From: UBA3210 sp963653535
GTDB lineage: Bacteria; Bacillota_I; Bacilli_A; RFN20; CAG-449
Reading direction: 5' to 3'
NCBI GenBank assembly: GCA_963653535.1
Contig: CAVJWU010000006.1
Location: forward strand, 1-47,693
DNA length: 47,693 bases
Part shown: positions 1-8,931 of the stretch, piece by piece
Numbering within the stretch: the stretch's first letter is position 1
How the letters are laid out: every line of letters starts with the position of its first letter
Notes under the pieces: model-generated
The model's input: only the letters and a program-made list of their open reading frames with translations
What the model was told of the DNA's origin: nothing
The model's database searches: none
Program-made: the position numbers and the translations under genes

Positions 1-78
1 AATTAAATTTTTAATTCCTTAACCTATTTTGTTGCATTTAGTTATTTAATTAACCAATTTTTATATTTAAAATCAAAA

Positions 79-97
79 AAGCGAGGTAACCTCGCTT
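79..97 (-). terminator. Intrinsic terminator of udk
   Basis: The arms AAGCGAGG and CCTCGCTT form a hairpin that overlaps the udk stop codon. On the minus strand it is followed by a short T-run, so the terminator is nested into the end of the gene. Confidence 0.8.
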
Positions 98-722
98 AGT
101 TTGATTCGTTAAGAACTGATTTAATTTTTTGAATAATAATATCTGTTGCAACATTATGTTCATAATCATTTGGAATGATGACATCTGCATAACGTTTTGT
201 TGGTGAAACAAATAAGTGATGCATTGGTTTAACAGTCGTTAAATATTGATTAATGATATTTTCAAAAGACCTTCCTCTTTCAACCATATCTCTTTGAATA
301 CGTCTAATAAGTCTTAAATCCATATCGCATTCAACGTAAATTTTGATATCTGCAAGGTCTCTTATACGAGCATCTTCTAAAATTAAAATTCCATCTAATA
401 AAATAACTTTGCTAGGTTCAATGCGTTCTGTTTTATCGCTTCTAGTTTGTTCAACAAAGTCATAGATAGGTTTATCAATTGCTTCACCATTAATAAGCAT
501 ATTGAGGTGTTTAACTAATAAATCATTTTCTAATGCTGATGGATGATCATAGTTAGTTTTTCTTCTTTCTTCGCGTGATAGATTAGATTGATCTTTATAA
601 TAATCATCGTGTTTAATAACAACAACATCTTCATCAATGAATGCATGTTTTATTTCTTCAATAACTGTACTTTTTCCACTTGCAGATCCGCCGGCAACTG
701 CGATAATAATAGGTTTACTCAT
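96..722 (-). CDS. udk: Uridine kinase
   Basis: Phosphorylates uridine and cytidine to UMP and CMP in cytosolic pyrimidine salvage. The P-loop GGSASGKST sits at residues 11-19, followed by the family motif HDDYYKDQ and the YDFVEQT segment; the length of 208 residues is normal for Udk. An in-frame ATG lies nine bases further upstream (731), but the AGGGAG ribosome binding site touches that codon and is ideally spaced (9 nt) from the ATG at 722, so I use 722. It is a single gene behind the rplQ terminator, with its own terminator at its stop codon. A TATAAT lies just upstream, but no convincing -35 is visible. Family assignment is secure; the start is moderately sure. Confidence 0.93.
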   Translation of the reverse strand: MSKPIIIAVAGGSASGKSTVIEEIKHAFIDEDVVVIKHDDYYKDQSNLSREERRKTNYDHPSALENDLLVKHLNMLINGEAIDKPIYDFVEQTRSDKTERIEPSKVILLDGILILEDARIRDLADIKIYVECDMDLRLIRRIQRDMVERGRSFENIINQYLTTVKPMHHLFVSPTKRYADVIIPNDYEHNVATDIIIQKIKSVLNESN

Positions 723-850
723 ATAAAACATCTCCCTGCTAGATATTATATATATTGTTCTAGAAAATTACATTAAAATATTATTATTTAAAATATTAAT
801 TTTTTATTAAATATATTTTAAAATGTCTAATCAATAATAATCTCTATTAG

Positions 851-883
851 ACAAAAAAAGAAGGACCGATCAAAGTCCTTCTT
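851..883 (-). terminator. Intrinsic terminator closing the S10-spc-alpha operon
   Basis: A 9-bp stem (AAGAAGGAC / GTCCTTCTT, loop of 8) is followed on the minus strand by a run of seven T. It lies 17 bases past the rplQ stop and separates the ribosomal operon from udk. Confidence 0.9.
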
Positions 884-899
884 AAGAATGTTAATTAAA

Positions 900-1304
900 T
901 TATTTAACAAAAGAGACAATGCACATAGGAGCGTTATCGCCACGTCTATTTGCAATCTTTAAAACTCTTGTATAACCGCCGTTACGATCTTTGTAAGATG
1001 GAGCGATTTCATCAAATAATTTCTTTAAAGCTGTAACGTGATTTGCTTCATCAGCCCAAACATCACGAATTTTAGCTGCTGCAAGTCTTCTTGAATTTAA
1101 GCTACCTTCTTTACCATAAGTAACTAATCTATCAGCATATGCTTTTAAATCACGTGCTGTTGCAGCTGTACAAGTAACACTACCTTTAACAATTAAGTCT
1201 GTAGCAAGTGTTCTTAACATTGATTCATATTTGCTTTTTGTATAAGCAGCTTTACATCTTACGCCGCCTTTACCATGAACATTTTTACGTCCTTGAGTTT
1301 TCAT
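900..1304 (-). CDS. rplQ: 50S ribosomal protein L17
   Basis: Large-subunit protein near the peptide exit tunnel. The 134-residue product carries the L17 core (LRTLATDLI, SRRLAAAKI) and ends with the GGYTR...NRRGDNAPM segment typical of the family. It is the last gene of the operon, 18 bases after rpoA, matching the Firmicute rpsM-rpsK-rpoA-rplQ order. The ribosome binding site AGAGG lies before the ATG, and a strong terminator follows. Nothing unusual is seen. Confidence 0.97.
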   Translation of the reverse strand: MKTQGRKNVHGKGGVRCKAAYTKSKYESMLRTLATDLIVKGSVTCTAATARDLKAYADRLVTYGKEGSLNSRRLAAAKIRDVWADEANHVTALKKLFDEIAPSYKDRNGGYTRVLKIANRRGDNAPMCIVSFVK

Positions 1305-1322
1305 GAGTTAACCTCTACCTCC

Positions 1323-2279
1323 CTATTCGTATTCTCTGAAGCCAAGACCAATTGATTGTAATTTTTCTTTAACTTCTTTGAGTGATTTTTTACCAAGATT
1401 TCTGACTTTCATCATATCTTCTTCTGTCTTTTGAGTTAATTCCATAACTGTAGAAATGTTTGCTCTCTTTAAGCAGTTTCCAGAACGGACAGATAACTCT
1501 AATTGTTCAATAGACATATCTTGATATATATTCTTTGGTTCTTCTTTTGCTTCTGCCATAATTTCTTCAGAAGTTGCAATTTCACTTAAGCTTACGAATA
1601 AGTCAAAGTGAGCGACTAAGATTTTAGCAGCTAAAGCAATAGCGTCATGTGGTAACATGGAACCATTTGTTTCAATATTGATGATGAGTTTGTCATAATT
1701 GTTATCATGACCAACTCTAGTTTGTTCTACTTGATAAGAACATTTTGTGATTGGAGAATAATTTGAATCAGTTGGAATAACACCGATTGGGAAATCAGCA
1801 TTTAATTTCTTGTTTCCTTCTGATGTGACATAACCTCTGCCATTTCTAACAAAGATTGTCATGCAAAGTTTTCCACCTTCTTGTACGTGTGCTAAAACTA
1901 AATCTTTATTGATAATTTCAACACCTGTTGGGCAATGGATGTCTTTTGCAGTAACTTCTTTAGCTTCGTCGACATATAAAGTTAATTTATATGATTGTTC
2001 GCTATCATCGTTAATCTTTAAGACTAAATCTTTAAGAGCTAAAACGATAGAAGTAACATCTTCTTCGACACCTTCTAAAGAAGAGAATTCGTGACGTGCG
2101 CCTTCGACTTCAATTGCATATACGCTAGCACCTGGTAAAGATGAAAGAAGAACTCTTCTTAATGCATTACCTAATGTTAAACCAAAACCTCTTTCTAATG
2201 GTTCAATTTCAAAGTGACCTTCGAAATTAGTAGTATTGTATTTAGCAATTTTGAATTCTGGTTTTTCAAATTTTTTCAT
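1323..2279 (-). CDS. rpoA: DNA-directed RNA polymerase subunit alpha
   Basis: Alpha subunit, which dimerises to nucleate RNA polymerase assembly. The N-terminal domain (about residues 1-230) contains the GFGLTLGNALRRVLLSSLPG signature. The C-terminal DNA- and activator-binding domain (about 255-318) contains SVRSGNCLKRANI and RNLGKKSLKE, so both domains are present. The 318-residue length is standard. The gene sits between rpsK and rplQ, as in Bacilli, and ends in TAG. Confidence 0.98.
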   Translation of the reverse strand: MKKFEKPEFKIAKYNTTNFEGHFEIEPLERGFGLTLGNALRRVLLSSLPGASVYAIEVEGARHEFSSLEGVEEDVTSIVLALKDLVLKINDDSEQSYKLTLYVDEAKEVTAKDIHCPTGVEIINKDLVLAHVQEGGKLCMTIFVRNGRGYVTSEGNKKLNADFPIGVIPTDSNYSPITKCSYQVEQTRVGHDNNYDKLIINIETNGSMLPHDAIALAAKILVAHFDLFVSLSEIATSEEIMAEAKEEPKNIYQDMSIEQLELSVRSGNCLKRANISTVMELTQKTEEDMMKVRNLGKKSLKEVKEKLQSIGLGFREYE

Positions 2280-2329
2280 AGCGTTCCTCCCGATTTTTTA
2301 AATTTGATTGTTGTTAGTATATTCACGAA

Positions 2330-2725
2330 CTAACCACGTGGACGCTTTGGTGGGCGGCAACCATTATGTGGGATTGGAGTAGTATCAGTAATGGTTTGAA
2401 TTTGTAAACCTGCTGCTTGAAGTGATCTTAAAGCTGATTCTCTACCTGGGCCTGGACCTTTGACTTCGACATCAATTGTCTTTAAGCCTTGATCTAATGC
2501 AACTTTTGCACAAGCTTCTGCTGCGAGTTGAGCTGCAAATGGTGTTGATTTCTTAGCACCTTTGAAGCCTAAAGCACCAGCTGAAGACCATGCTACTGCG
2601 TTACCTGCTTCGTCAGTAATTGTAACGATTGTATTGTTGAATGTTGAGTGAATGTGAGCGACACCTTTTGTATAAGCTCTTTTAATTTTCTTTTTACGAG
2701 CTGTTGGTTTTTTAGTATTTGCCAT
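2330..2725 (-). CDS. rpsK: 30S ribosomal protein S11
   Basis: Small-subunit platform protein. Typical S11 blocks are visible: HIHSTFNNTIVTITD near residue 25, GPGPGRESALRSL near 93, and the C-terminal PHNGCRPPKRPRG. The 131-residue length is normal. It follows rpsM by 15 bases and precedes rpoA, with a GGAGGGAAT ribosome binding site before the ATG. Confidence 0.98.
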   Translation of the reverse strand: MANTKKPTARKKKIKRAYTKGVAHIHSTFNNTIVTITDEAGNAVAWSSAGALGFKGAKKSTPFAAQLAAEACAKVALDQGLKTIDVEVKGPGPGRESALRSLQAAGLQIQTITDTTPIPHNGCRPPKRPRG

Positions 2726-2740
2726 TTTTATTCCCTCCTA

Positions 2741-3115
2741 TTACTTAGTTGCTACTTTCTTATTAGCAATAGTCTTTCTTGGGCCTTTACATGTACGAGC
2801 GTTGTTCTTTGTAGTTTGGCCACGGCATGGTAAACCACGTCTATGTCTAATACCACGGTAACAACCGATTTCTTGTAATCTCTTGATGTTTAAAGCTACT
2901 TCTCTACGAAGATCACCTTCTGTTTTGACTTTGCTTAATTCATTTCTAATAGCAGTCATTTGTTCTTCTGTTAAATCTTTAACTCTAATTGTTGCATCGA
3001 CATTAGCATCAGCGCAAGCTTTCTTTGCTGTGTTAATACCAACACCATAAATATAAGTTAATGAATATGCGACTTGTTTGTCGTTTGGAATATCTACACC
3101 TAAAATACGTGCCAT
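2741..3115 (-). CDS. rpsM: 30S ribosomal protein S13
   Basis: Small-subunit head protein that contacts the large subunit and P-site tRNA. The N-terminal ARILGVDIPNDKQVAYSLTYIYGVG and the C-terminal block beginning RHRRGLPCRGQ are diagnostic. The product is 124 residues. It lies between rpmJ and rpsK in the alpha part of the operon. Confidence 0.98.
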   Translation of the reverse strand: MARILGVDIPNDKQVAYSLTYIYGVGINTAKKACADANVDATIRVKDLTEEQMTAIRNELSKVKTEGDLRREVALNIKRLQEIGCYRGIRHRRGLPCRGQTTKNNARTCKGPRKTIANKKVATK

Positions 3116-3136
3116 ATTTCTAAATTCCTCCTAAAA

Positions 3137-3250
3137 TTAACCTTGTCTTTGCTTGTGCTTTGGGTTGATACAGATGACCATTACACGGCCTTTTCTTCTA
3201 ATAACCTTGCACTTGTCGCAAATTGGTTTTACTGAAGGTCTAACTTTCAT
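3137..3250 (-). CDS. rpmJ: 50S ribosomal protein L36, zinc-binding form
   Basis: A 37-residue ORF. It begins MKVRPSVKPICDKCKVI and carries the zinc ligands C11, C14, C27 and H32 of the zinc-ribbon form of L36. It is preceded by an AGGAGGAAAAATTT-type ribosome binding site and sits between infA and rpsM, the canonical location. The stop is TAA at 3137-3139. Confidence 0.97.
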   Translation of the reverse strand: MKVRPSVKPICDKCKVIRRKGRVMVICINPKHKQRQG

Positions 3251-3294
3251 AAATTTTTCCTCCTAAATAACTAGTTTTATGTTCTAGCCGATAC

Positions 3295-3513
3295 CTATTT
3301 GTATCTAAATGTTATTCTTCCACGTGTTAAATCATATGGTGAAATTTCAACTGTAACTCTATCACCTGGTAAGATGCGAATGTAATTCATACGGATTTTA
3401 CCAGAAACGTGGGCGAGAATTACTACACCATTTTCTAGTCTTACATTAAACATTGCATTTGGTAATGTTTCGACTACGACAGCTTCGACTTCTATGACGT
3501 CTGTTTTTGCCAT
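3295..3513 (-). CDS. infA: Translation initiation factor IF-1
   Basis: Binds the ribosomal A site during initiation. The 72-residue OB-fold protein contains VVETLPNAMFNVRLENG and ends GRITFRYK, as in other IF-1 proteins. It starts three bases after map ends and lies before rpmJ, which is the Gram-positive arrangement. Confidence 0.98.
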   Translation of the reverse strand: MAKTDVIEVEAVVVETLPNAMFNVRLENGVVILAHVSGKIRMNYIRILPGDRVTVEISPYDLTRGRITFRYK

Positions 3514-3516
3514 TCC

Positions 3517-4278
3517 TTAAATCTCTCCTTCTTGATGTTTAGTAAGGATTTCATATCCATCCTTAGTAATAACGATTGAATTTTCATAATGAGCAGCGAG
3601 TTTATGATCAACAGTAACTGCAGTCCAACCATCTTTAAGTACGCGAGTTTCCTTACGTCCTTGTAAGACAATAGGTTCAACAGCAATTGTCATTCCTTCG
3701 CGAAGAACCATACCAGTATTTGGTAATCCATAATTTGGAATTGTAGGATCTTCATGCATGTCTCTACCTAATCCATGGCCAGTATAATCATGAGTAACGC
3801 TGAAACCATTTGCTTCAGCATGAGTTTGAATAGCGTGAGAAATATCGCCAACTCTCGCTCCTGGTTTAACAACCTTCATCGCTTCAAAAAAGCATTCTTT
3901 TGTTACTTCAACTAATTTTTGTGCCATTGGAGAAACTTCTCCAACCATGTAGGTTCTACATGCGTCAGCCATATAACCTTGGTATTGAACAACAATATCA
4001 AGTGAGATTATATCGCCTGATTTTAATTTTACGGATGATGGAATTCCATGTACGACTACATCATTGATAGATGCGCATATTGCCGCAGGATAGCCGTAAT
4101 AACCTTTTTCTGCAGGAATAGCCCCGGCATCACGAATCACCTTTTCCGCGACCTCGGAAAGGTGTTTCGTTGTAGTACCAGGAATACATAATGGTTCCAA
4201 AGCATCAAATACGCTAGCTAAGATATCTCCAGCTTTTTTCATCAGCGTGATTTCTCTACTAGATTTGATTGTAACCAT
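3517..4278 (-). CDS. map: Methionine aminopeptidase, type I
   Basis: Removes the N-terminal methionine from new proteins. The metal-binding residues of the pita-bread fold are present: the D of SLDIVVQ, the D of MADACRT, the H of TGHGLGRDMHE, the E of VAEPIV-type AVEPIVL, and the C-terminal E of YENSIVIT. At 253 residues without an N-terminal zinc extension it is a short bacterial type Ia enzyme. It sits four bases after adk, giving secY-adk-map-infA as in Bacilli. Confidence 0.97.
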   Translation of the reverse strand: MVTIKSSREITLMKKAGDILASVFDALEPLCIPGTTTKHLSEVAEKVIRDAGAIPAEKGYYGYPAAICASINDVVVHGIPSSVKLKSGDIISLDIVVQYQGYMADACRTYMVGEVSPMAQKLVEVTKECFFEAMKVVKPGARVGDISHAIQTHAEANGFSVTHDYTGHGLGRDMHEDPTIPNYGLPNTGMVLREGMTIAVEPIVLQGRKETRVLKDGWTAVTVDHKLAAHYENSIVITKDGYEILTKHQEGEI

Positions 4279-4281
4279 AAA

Positions 4282-4932
4282 TTATTTTACCTCATCAAGT
4301 AATTTGCGAATGTCATTAAAGACTTCATCGATGCTTTGAAGACCATCGACACTTCTATTTAAACCTTTTTGTTCATAGAAATCAACTAAAGGTTTAGTTT
4401 GATGTTCATAAGCATCTAATCTAACGTTTAAAGATTCAATTGTATCATCTTTTCTTTGGATTAAAGTAGATCCGCAACTATCACATGTATTTTCAACTTT
4501 TGGAAGTTTAAATTCTAAGTGATATGAGTTGCCACATTTTGGACAAACTCTTCTTCCTGAGATTCTTTTGATCAATTCATCTTTATCAGCTTCAATAGTA
4601 ATAACTAATTCAACTGGACGAGAGATTTCTTTTGATAATTTTTCTAAAGCCTCAGCTTGAGGAATAGTTCTTGGGAAGCCATCAAGAAGATAACCATCTT
4701 TGCAATCATCTCTTGATAATCTTTCTTTAACTAATCCAATTGTGACTTCATCAGGAACAAGTAAGCCTTTGTTCATGTATTCTTGAGCTTCAAGTCCTAA
4801 TTTAGTTTGATTCTTAATTGCTTCTCTAAACATATCTCCTGTAGAAATATGTGGGATAGAACAATAACTAAGAATTTTTTCTGATTGTGTGCCTTTACCA
4901 GCGCCTGGTGGCCCCATTAAAATAATATTCAT
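4282..4932 (-). CDS. adk: Adenylate kinase, zinc-LID type
   Basis: Interconverts ATP + AMP and 2 ADP. The P-loop GPPGAGKGT is at residues 7-15, the AMP-binding TGDMFR at 31-36, and DGFPRTIPQA at about 84. The long LID carries four cysteines (C130, C133, C150, C153) that form the structural zinc site of Gram-positive enzymes. The 216-residue length is standard. The gene lies 14 bases after secY. Confidence 0.97.
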   Translation of the reverse strand: MNIILMGPPGAGKGTQSEKILSYCSIPHISTGDMFREAIKNQTKLGLEAQEYMNKGLLVPDEVTIGLVKERLSRDDCKDGYLLDGFPRTIPQAEALEKLSKEISRPVELVITIEADKDELIKRISGRRVCPKCGNSYHLEFKLPKVENTCDSCGSTLIQRKDDTIESLNVRLDAYEHQTKPLVDFYEQKGLNRSVDGLQSIDEVFNDIRKLLDEVK

Positions 4933-4946
4933 AAGTCCTCCTGTTG

Positions 4947-6299
4947 CTAGTTAGCAACTGCACTTGCGTGCGTATCTGCCGCGATAAGACCTTCAATTTG
5001 TTTGTATGTTTCAAGTGCAACACCAACAATGATGATCATACCGGTTCCTCCAAGGGCTAAAGAAGAAGGAACTACGTTACATAGAGTTAAGATAATTGGA
5101 GTAGCAGCGATAACTGTTAAGGCTGTTGCACCTAAGAAAGTAACTCTATTTAACACTTTTTTAACGTAACGGTGTGTTTCATTACCAGGTCTAACACCTG
5201 GGATATATGAACCAGACTTTTGGAAGTCTTCCGCTAGTTGTTCTGGGTTAATGGTTAAGTTAGAATAGAAGAAGCTAAATACAAATATTAAGATAACATA
5301 GATAATTAAGCCCCATGGCATATACCATACTTTACCATTGAACCAACGCATTTCAGTTAAAGCTGAAGAAGTAAATATTTTCAAGACATTAACAATAGTG
5401 TCATTAGAAGAATAATCTTCAACAATAAATGAGATGACAACAGCAGGAGCCATCATGATTGATGAAGCAAAGATGACAGGAATAACTCCAGCTGAATTGA
5501 TTTTGATTGGTAAGAAAGATGTGTTATTAACTTTAGCATTTAATGCTCCACCAGTACCAGAATGTTGGACTGGAATCTTTCTTATCGATTTTTCGATGAA
5601 TGTAACGAAAATAACAATTAATACTAATGTAATTAAATATAGACTCAATTTTAACGCACCAGTAACAACTCTTGATCTTTCAGTTACTAATTCACTTGTA
5701 AAGAAGTATGAAACTGCTGAGTAGATTTGAGTTGGAAGGCTAGCAACAATACCTGCAAAGATAATCATAGAAACACCGTTTCCGACACCTTTTTCAGTAA
5801 TTTGGTCTGCCATCCACATGACTAGCATTGAACCAGCCATTAAATAAAGAATAATTTTTGCATAAACCCAGAATGTTAAAGTTTCATTAAATGTAATAGC
5901 ATCAGAGTTATGCATTGTTACGATAATTCCGTAAGCTTGGACTGCTCCAAGAACAAGAGTTAAGTAACGAGTTGCCATTTCGATTTTCTTTCTACCTGAT
6001 TGGCCTTGTTTAGAAAGCTCAGTTAAAGCAGGAAGAACATCTTTAGATAATAATTCAATAATAATACTTGCTGTAATATAAGGAGAGACGCCTAAAGCGA
6101 AAACTGAGAAGTTTTGTAAAGCGCCGCCGCCTAATAAGTTCATTAAGCTTAAGACATCAGTATCACCGATGCTTTGGCTTAATGTAACTCCAGGAACCGT
6201 AATGTTTGAACCAATTCTAAAGATTAAGAAAATCATTAATGTGAAGATAATTCTTTCTCTTACATCTTTATTTTTAAAGATGGCAACAAACTTCTTCAT
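4947..6299 (-). CDS. secY: Preprotein translocase subunit SecY
   Basis: Channel subunit of the Sec translocon. It has about ten hydrophobic segments, an N-terminal RERIIFTLMIFLIFRIGSNI-like start, the plug region after TVPGV, and the cytosolic loops EKSIRKIPVQ and YIPGVRPGNET that contact SecA or the ribosome. The 450-residue length is slightly above the Bacillus protein. It starts two bases from the rplO stop. Confidence 0.97.
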   Translation of the reverse strand: MKKFVAIFKNKDVRERIIFTLMIFLIFRIGSNITVPGVTLSQSIGDTDVLSLMNLLGGGALQNFSVFALGVSPYITASIIIELLSKDVLPALTELSKQGQSGRKKIEMATRYLTLVLGAVQAYGIIVTMHNSDAITFNETLTFWVYAKIILYLMAGSMLVMWMADQITEKGVGNGVSMIIFAGIVASLPTQIYSAVSYFFTSELVTERSRVVTGALKLSLYLITLVLIVIFVTFIEKSIRKIPVQHSGTGGALNAKVNNTSFLPIKINSAGVIPVIFASSIMMAPAVVISFIVEDYSSNDTIVNVLKIFTSSALTEMRWFNGKVWYMPWGLIIYVILIFVFSFFYSNLTINPEQLAEDFQKSGSYIPGVRPGNETHRYVKKVLNRVTFLGATALTVIAATPIILTLCNVVPSSLALGGTGMIIIVGVALETYKQIEGLIAADTHASAVAN

Positions 6300-6300
6300 A

Positions 6301-6744
6301 TTAGAAAACCTCTACAGATCCACCAGCGTTTTCGATTGCAGTTTTAGCGGAACCAGATACTTTGTTAACCTTAACCTTTAAGTTTTTAGCTGTTAATTCA
6401 CCTTCGCCTAATACTTTAACTAAGCATGCATTAGATGGAACTAATCCCTTTTCGATTAATAATTCAACAGTAACATTTGTACCGTCTTCAAACTTGTTTA
6501 AATCACGAATATTGACAATTGCATATTCGACTCTTGAGTGATTTGTAAATCCTCTTTTTGGTAATCTTCTGTAAATTGGGTTTTGACCACCTTCGAAGCC
6601 AGGACGTACTCCGCCGCCACTTCTTGATTTTTGACCCTTATTACCAGATCCACCATTTTTGCCTAAGCCTGAACCTAAGCCACGGCAAATTCTCTTCTTT
6701 GAAGATCTAGAACCTTCGTTATATTTTAATTCGTTAAGATTCAT
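6301..6744 (-). CDS. rplO: 50S ribosomal protein L15
   Basis: Late-assembly large-subunit protein. Its glycine- and arginine-rich N-terminal tail (CRGLGSGLGKNGGSGNKGQK) and the following RPGFEGGQNPIYRRLPKRGF are diagnostic; it has 147 residues. It follows rpsE by only 9 bases, so there is no room for rpmD (L30), which normally lies here. Confidence 0.97.
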   Translation of the reverse strand: MNLNELKYNEGSRSSKKRICRGLGSGLGKNGGSGNKGQKSRSGGGVRPGFEGGQNPIYRRLPKRGFTNHSRVEYAIVNIRDLNKFEDGTNVTVELLIEKGLVPSNACLVKVLGEGELTAKNLKVKVNKVSGSAKTAIENAGGSVEVF

Positions 6745-6753
6745 ATTGCCTCC

Positions 6754-7368
6754 TTATTTACGAAGTGCAGCGATTTGTGCACTTGTATGTACTTTGCTTA
6801 AGCCATCGACTGTTGCTCTGATACAGTTAATTGAAGTTCTTGAACCATAAACTTTTGAGTAAATGTTCTTGATACCTGCTAATTCTAAGATAGCTCTAAC
6901 TGGACCACCAGCGATAATTCCAGTACCTTCTGGTGCAGGTTTTAAATAAACTTTTGTTGCACCGAATTCACCGATGATTTCGTGTGAAATTGTATTGTTT
7001 TTAACAATTGAAACACGATACATATTTTTCTTTGCTGCTTCTAATGCTTTCTTGATTGCATCTGGTACTTCAGCAGCTTTACCTGTTCCGTAACCGAATT
7101 TGCCTTTACCGTCACCGATAACAACTAAAGCAGCAAAACGCATACGTCTACCACCTTTTACGGTTTTAGAAATTCTATTGATAGAGACAACTCTTTCTTC
7201 ATATTGTTTTTCGAAAGATTTACCGTCTTTACCATCTTTTTTGAATGGCTTTTTGCCATCTTTTCTAGGACCTCTTTGAGGTCTGTCACCTCTAGGAGCT
7301 CTAGATGGTCTTGCTTCAGTTTTTGCTTCAGCTTTTTCAGTAACTACTGTTTCTAATTCTTCTGCCAT
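6754..7368 (-). CDS. rpsE: 30S ribosomal protein S5 with charged N-terminal extension
   Basis: Small-subunit protein involved in decoding fidelity. The S5 core runs from about residue 58 (EERVVSINRISKTVKGGRRM) to the end, with IGDGKGKFGYGTGKAAEVP and GSRTSINCIRAT. The first 55 or so residues form a low-complexity Arg/Lys/Asp/Pro extension that brings the protein to 204 residues, against about 165 in model bacteria. The start is well supported by AGGAGG seven bases before the ATG. Such tails are common in Mollicute-like S5 proteins. Confidence 0.96.
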   Translation of the reverse strand: MAEELETVVTEKAEAKTEARPSRAPRGDRPQRGPRKDGKKPFKKDGKDGKSFEKQYEERVVSINRISKTVKGGRRMRFAALVVIGDGKGKFGYGTGKAAEVPDAIKKALEAAKKNMYRVSIVKNNTISHEIIGEFGATKVYLKPAPEGTGIIAGGPVRAILELAGIKNIYSKVYGSRTSINCIRATVDGLSKVHTSAQIAALRK

Positions 7369-7377
7369 AACTTCCTC

Positions 7378-7734
7378 CTAGAATTTTAAGCCAGCTTCTC
7401 TAGCTGCTTCTGCGACTGCTTGGACACGTCCATGATAGACATAACCAGAACGATCGAAGACGATAGTTGTAATGCCTTTAGCTAATGCTAATTTAGCGAT
7501 TTCAGTACCGACTTTTGTAGCAGCTTCGATATTGCCACCATTTTCAATTTTTAAACTTTCAGTTGAGCAACTAACTAAAGTTACTCCATTGACATCATCA
7601 ATGATTTGTGCAGACATGTTCTTGTTTGAACGAAATACGCTCAATCTTGGGCATTCTGGTGTACCACTGATTTTTGCACGTACACGAGCATGACGTCTAA
7701 CACGGCTAATATTTTTTGATTCCTTGTTAATCAT
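7378..7734 (-). CDS. rplR: 50S ribosomal protein L18
   Basis: 5S rRNA-binding protein of the central protuberance. RVRAKISGTPECPRLSVFRS at about residue 18 and the C-terminal FDRSGYVYHGRVQAVAEAAR identify it. The 118-residue length is normal. It lies between rplF and rpsE in the usual spc order. Confidence 0.97.
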   Translation of the reverse strand: MINKESKNISRVRRHARVRAKISGTPECPRLSVFRSNKNMSAQIIDDVNGVTLVSCSTESLKIENGGNIEAATKVGTEIAKLALAKGITTIVFDRSGYVYHGRVQAVAEAAREAGLKF

Positions 7735-7756
7735 ATCCTAAATCCTTCCTTGAGCA

Positions 7757-8299
7757 CTATTTCTTACCAGCACGTTTACCTTCCTTACGGATGATAAATT
7801 CGCCAGCATACTTAATACCTTTACCTTTGTATGGTTCTGGTTCACGGACAGCTCTAATTCTTGCTGCTGTTTGTCCGACTTTTTGAGCATCAATACCTGT
7901 AACTGTGATGTTTGTTGCATCTGGTGCAGTAATTGTTACACCTTCTTCAGGAGTGATGACTACTTCGTGAGAATAACCCATATTTAATACTAAATTTGAG
8001 CCTCTCATTTGGCATCTATAACCGATACCAACGATTTCTAATTTCTTTGTGAATCCTTCGCTAACACCAACGACCATAGAGTTAATTAAAGCTCTTGTTG
8101 TTCCGTGTAAAGCACGATTTTGAATTTCATCGTTTGGACGTGTACAAACAATTTCATTATTTTCTAATGTAATTGAAATTGATGGAGCGAAATCTTTTGC
8201 TAAAGTTCCTTTAGGTCCTTTAACTTCGACGTGGCTACCATTAATTGTAGCTGTAACACCTGCAGGAAGGATTACTGGTTTCTTACCAATTCTTGACAT
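7757..8299 (-). CDS. rplF: 50S ribosomal protein L6
   Basis: Large-subunit protein near the GTPase-associated centre. It begins MSRIGKKPVILPAGV, and the C-terminal EPEPYKGKGIKYAGEFIIRK matches the L6 signature. It has 180 residues in two repeated L6 folds. It lies between rpsH and rplR. Confidence 0.97.
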   Translation of the reverse strand: MSRIGKKPVILPAGVTATINGSHVEVKGPKGTLAKDFAPSISITLENNEIVCTRPNDEIQNRALHGTTRALINSMVVGVSEGFTKKLEIVGIGYRCQMRGSNLVLNMGYSHEVVITPEEGVTITAPDATNITVTGIDAQKVGQTAARIRAVREPEPYKGKGIKYAGEFIIRKEGKRAGKK

Positions 8300-8317
8300 A
8301 TTCTATCTATCCTCCTA

Positions 8318-8710
8318 CTACCAAACGTAAGCGACTACTTCGCCACCAATGCCTAATTTTCTAGCTTTCTTGTCAGTCATAACACCTTGTGATGTTGAGA
8401 TGATTGCAATACCTAAGCCATTTAAGACACGTGGAAGGTTGTCTGCTGAGACGTTAACTCTTAAACCTGGTTTTGAGATTTTCTTTAAACCAGAAATAAC
8501 TTTAACACCATTTTCTGAATATTTTAAAGTAATTGTTAATTCTTTAATTTTGTCTCCAGAAACTGCGAATTCATTAATGAATCCTTCTTCTTTTAAGATT
8601 TCAGCAATGTGTAACTTCATAGTTGAGAAAGGCATAGAAACTTTTTCTCTTTTTAAAGCGTTAGCATTACGAATTCTTGTAAGCATATCTGCTATTGGAT
8701 CTGTCATCAT
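8318..8710 (-). CDS. rpsH: 30S ribosomal protein S8
   Basis: 16S rRNA-binding assembly protein. DPIADMLTRIRNAN at the N-terminus and GIAIISTSQGVMTDKKAR near the C-terminus are diagnostic; it has 130 residues. Two adjacent ATG codons (8710, 8707) are possible starts and the upstream one is reported. The gene follows rpsZ by 18 bases. Confidence 0.97.
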   Translation of the reverse strand: MMTDPIADMLTRIRNANALKREKVSMPFSTMKLHIAEILKEEGFINEFAVSGDKIKELTITLKYSENGVKVISGLKKISKPGLRVNVSADNLPRVLNGLGIAIISTSQGVMTDKKARKLGIGGEVVAYVW

Positions 8711-8728
8711 ATAACCTTTTCCTCCTTA

Positions 8729-8914
8729 CTACCATGAAGATTTAGTCATACCTGGGATTTCACCTTTGTATGCTAAATTTCTTAAACAAATACGGCAAAC
8801 GCCGAATTTTCTAATTACTGAATGTGGACGTCCACAAATTTTACAACGTGAATATTCTCTTACCTTAAATTTTTGAGGACGAGATTGTTTAACTTTTAAT
8901 GATTTTTTTGCCAT
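8729..8914 (-). CDS. rpsZ: 30S ribosomal protein S14, zinc-binding type Z
   Basis: A 61-residue S14 of the zinc-dependent type. The ribbon C-x2-C-x12-C-x2-C is visible in CKICGRPHSVIRKFGVCRIC, and the protein ends GEIPGMTKSSW as usual. This form is typical of Gram-positive spc operons, between rplE and rpsH. Confidence 0.97.
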   Translation of the reverse strand: MAKKSLKVKQSRPQKFKVREYSRCKICGRPHSVIRKFGVCRICLRNLAYKGEIPGMTKSSW

Positions 8915-8931
8915 ACTTTCTTATCCCCTTT

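Noticed and set aside
5434..5724. Plus-strand 96-codon frame inside secY, and similar frames opposite rpsH, rplN and tuf
   Set aside because: Antisense shadows of strongly conserved genes without ribosome binding sites or recognisable products.
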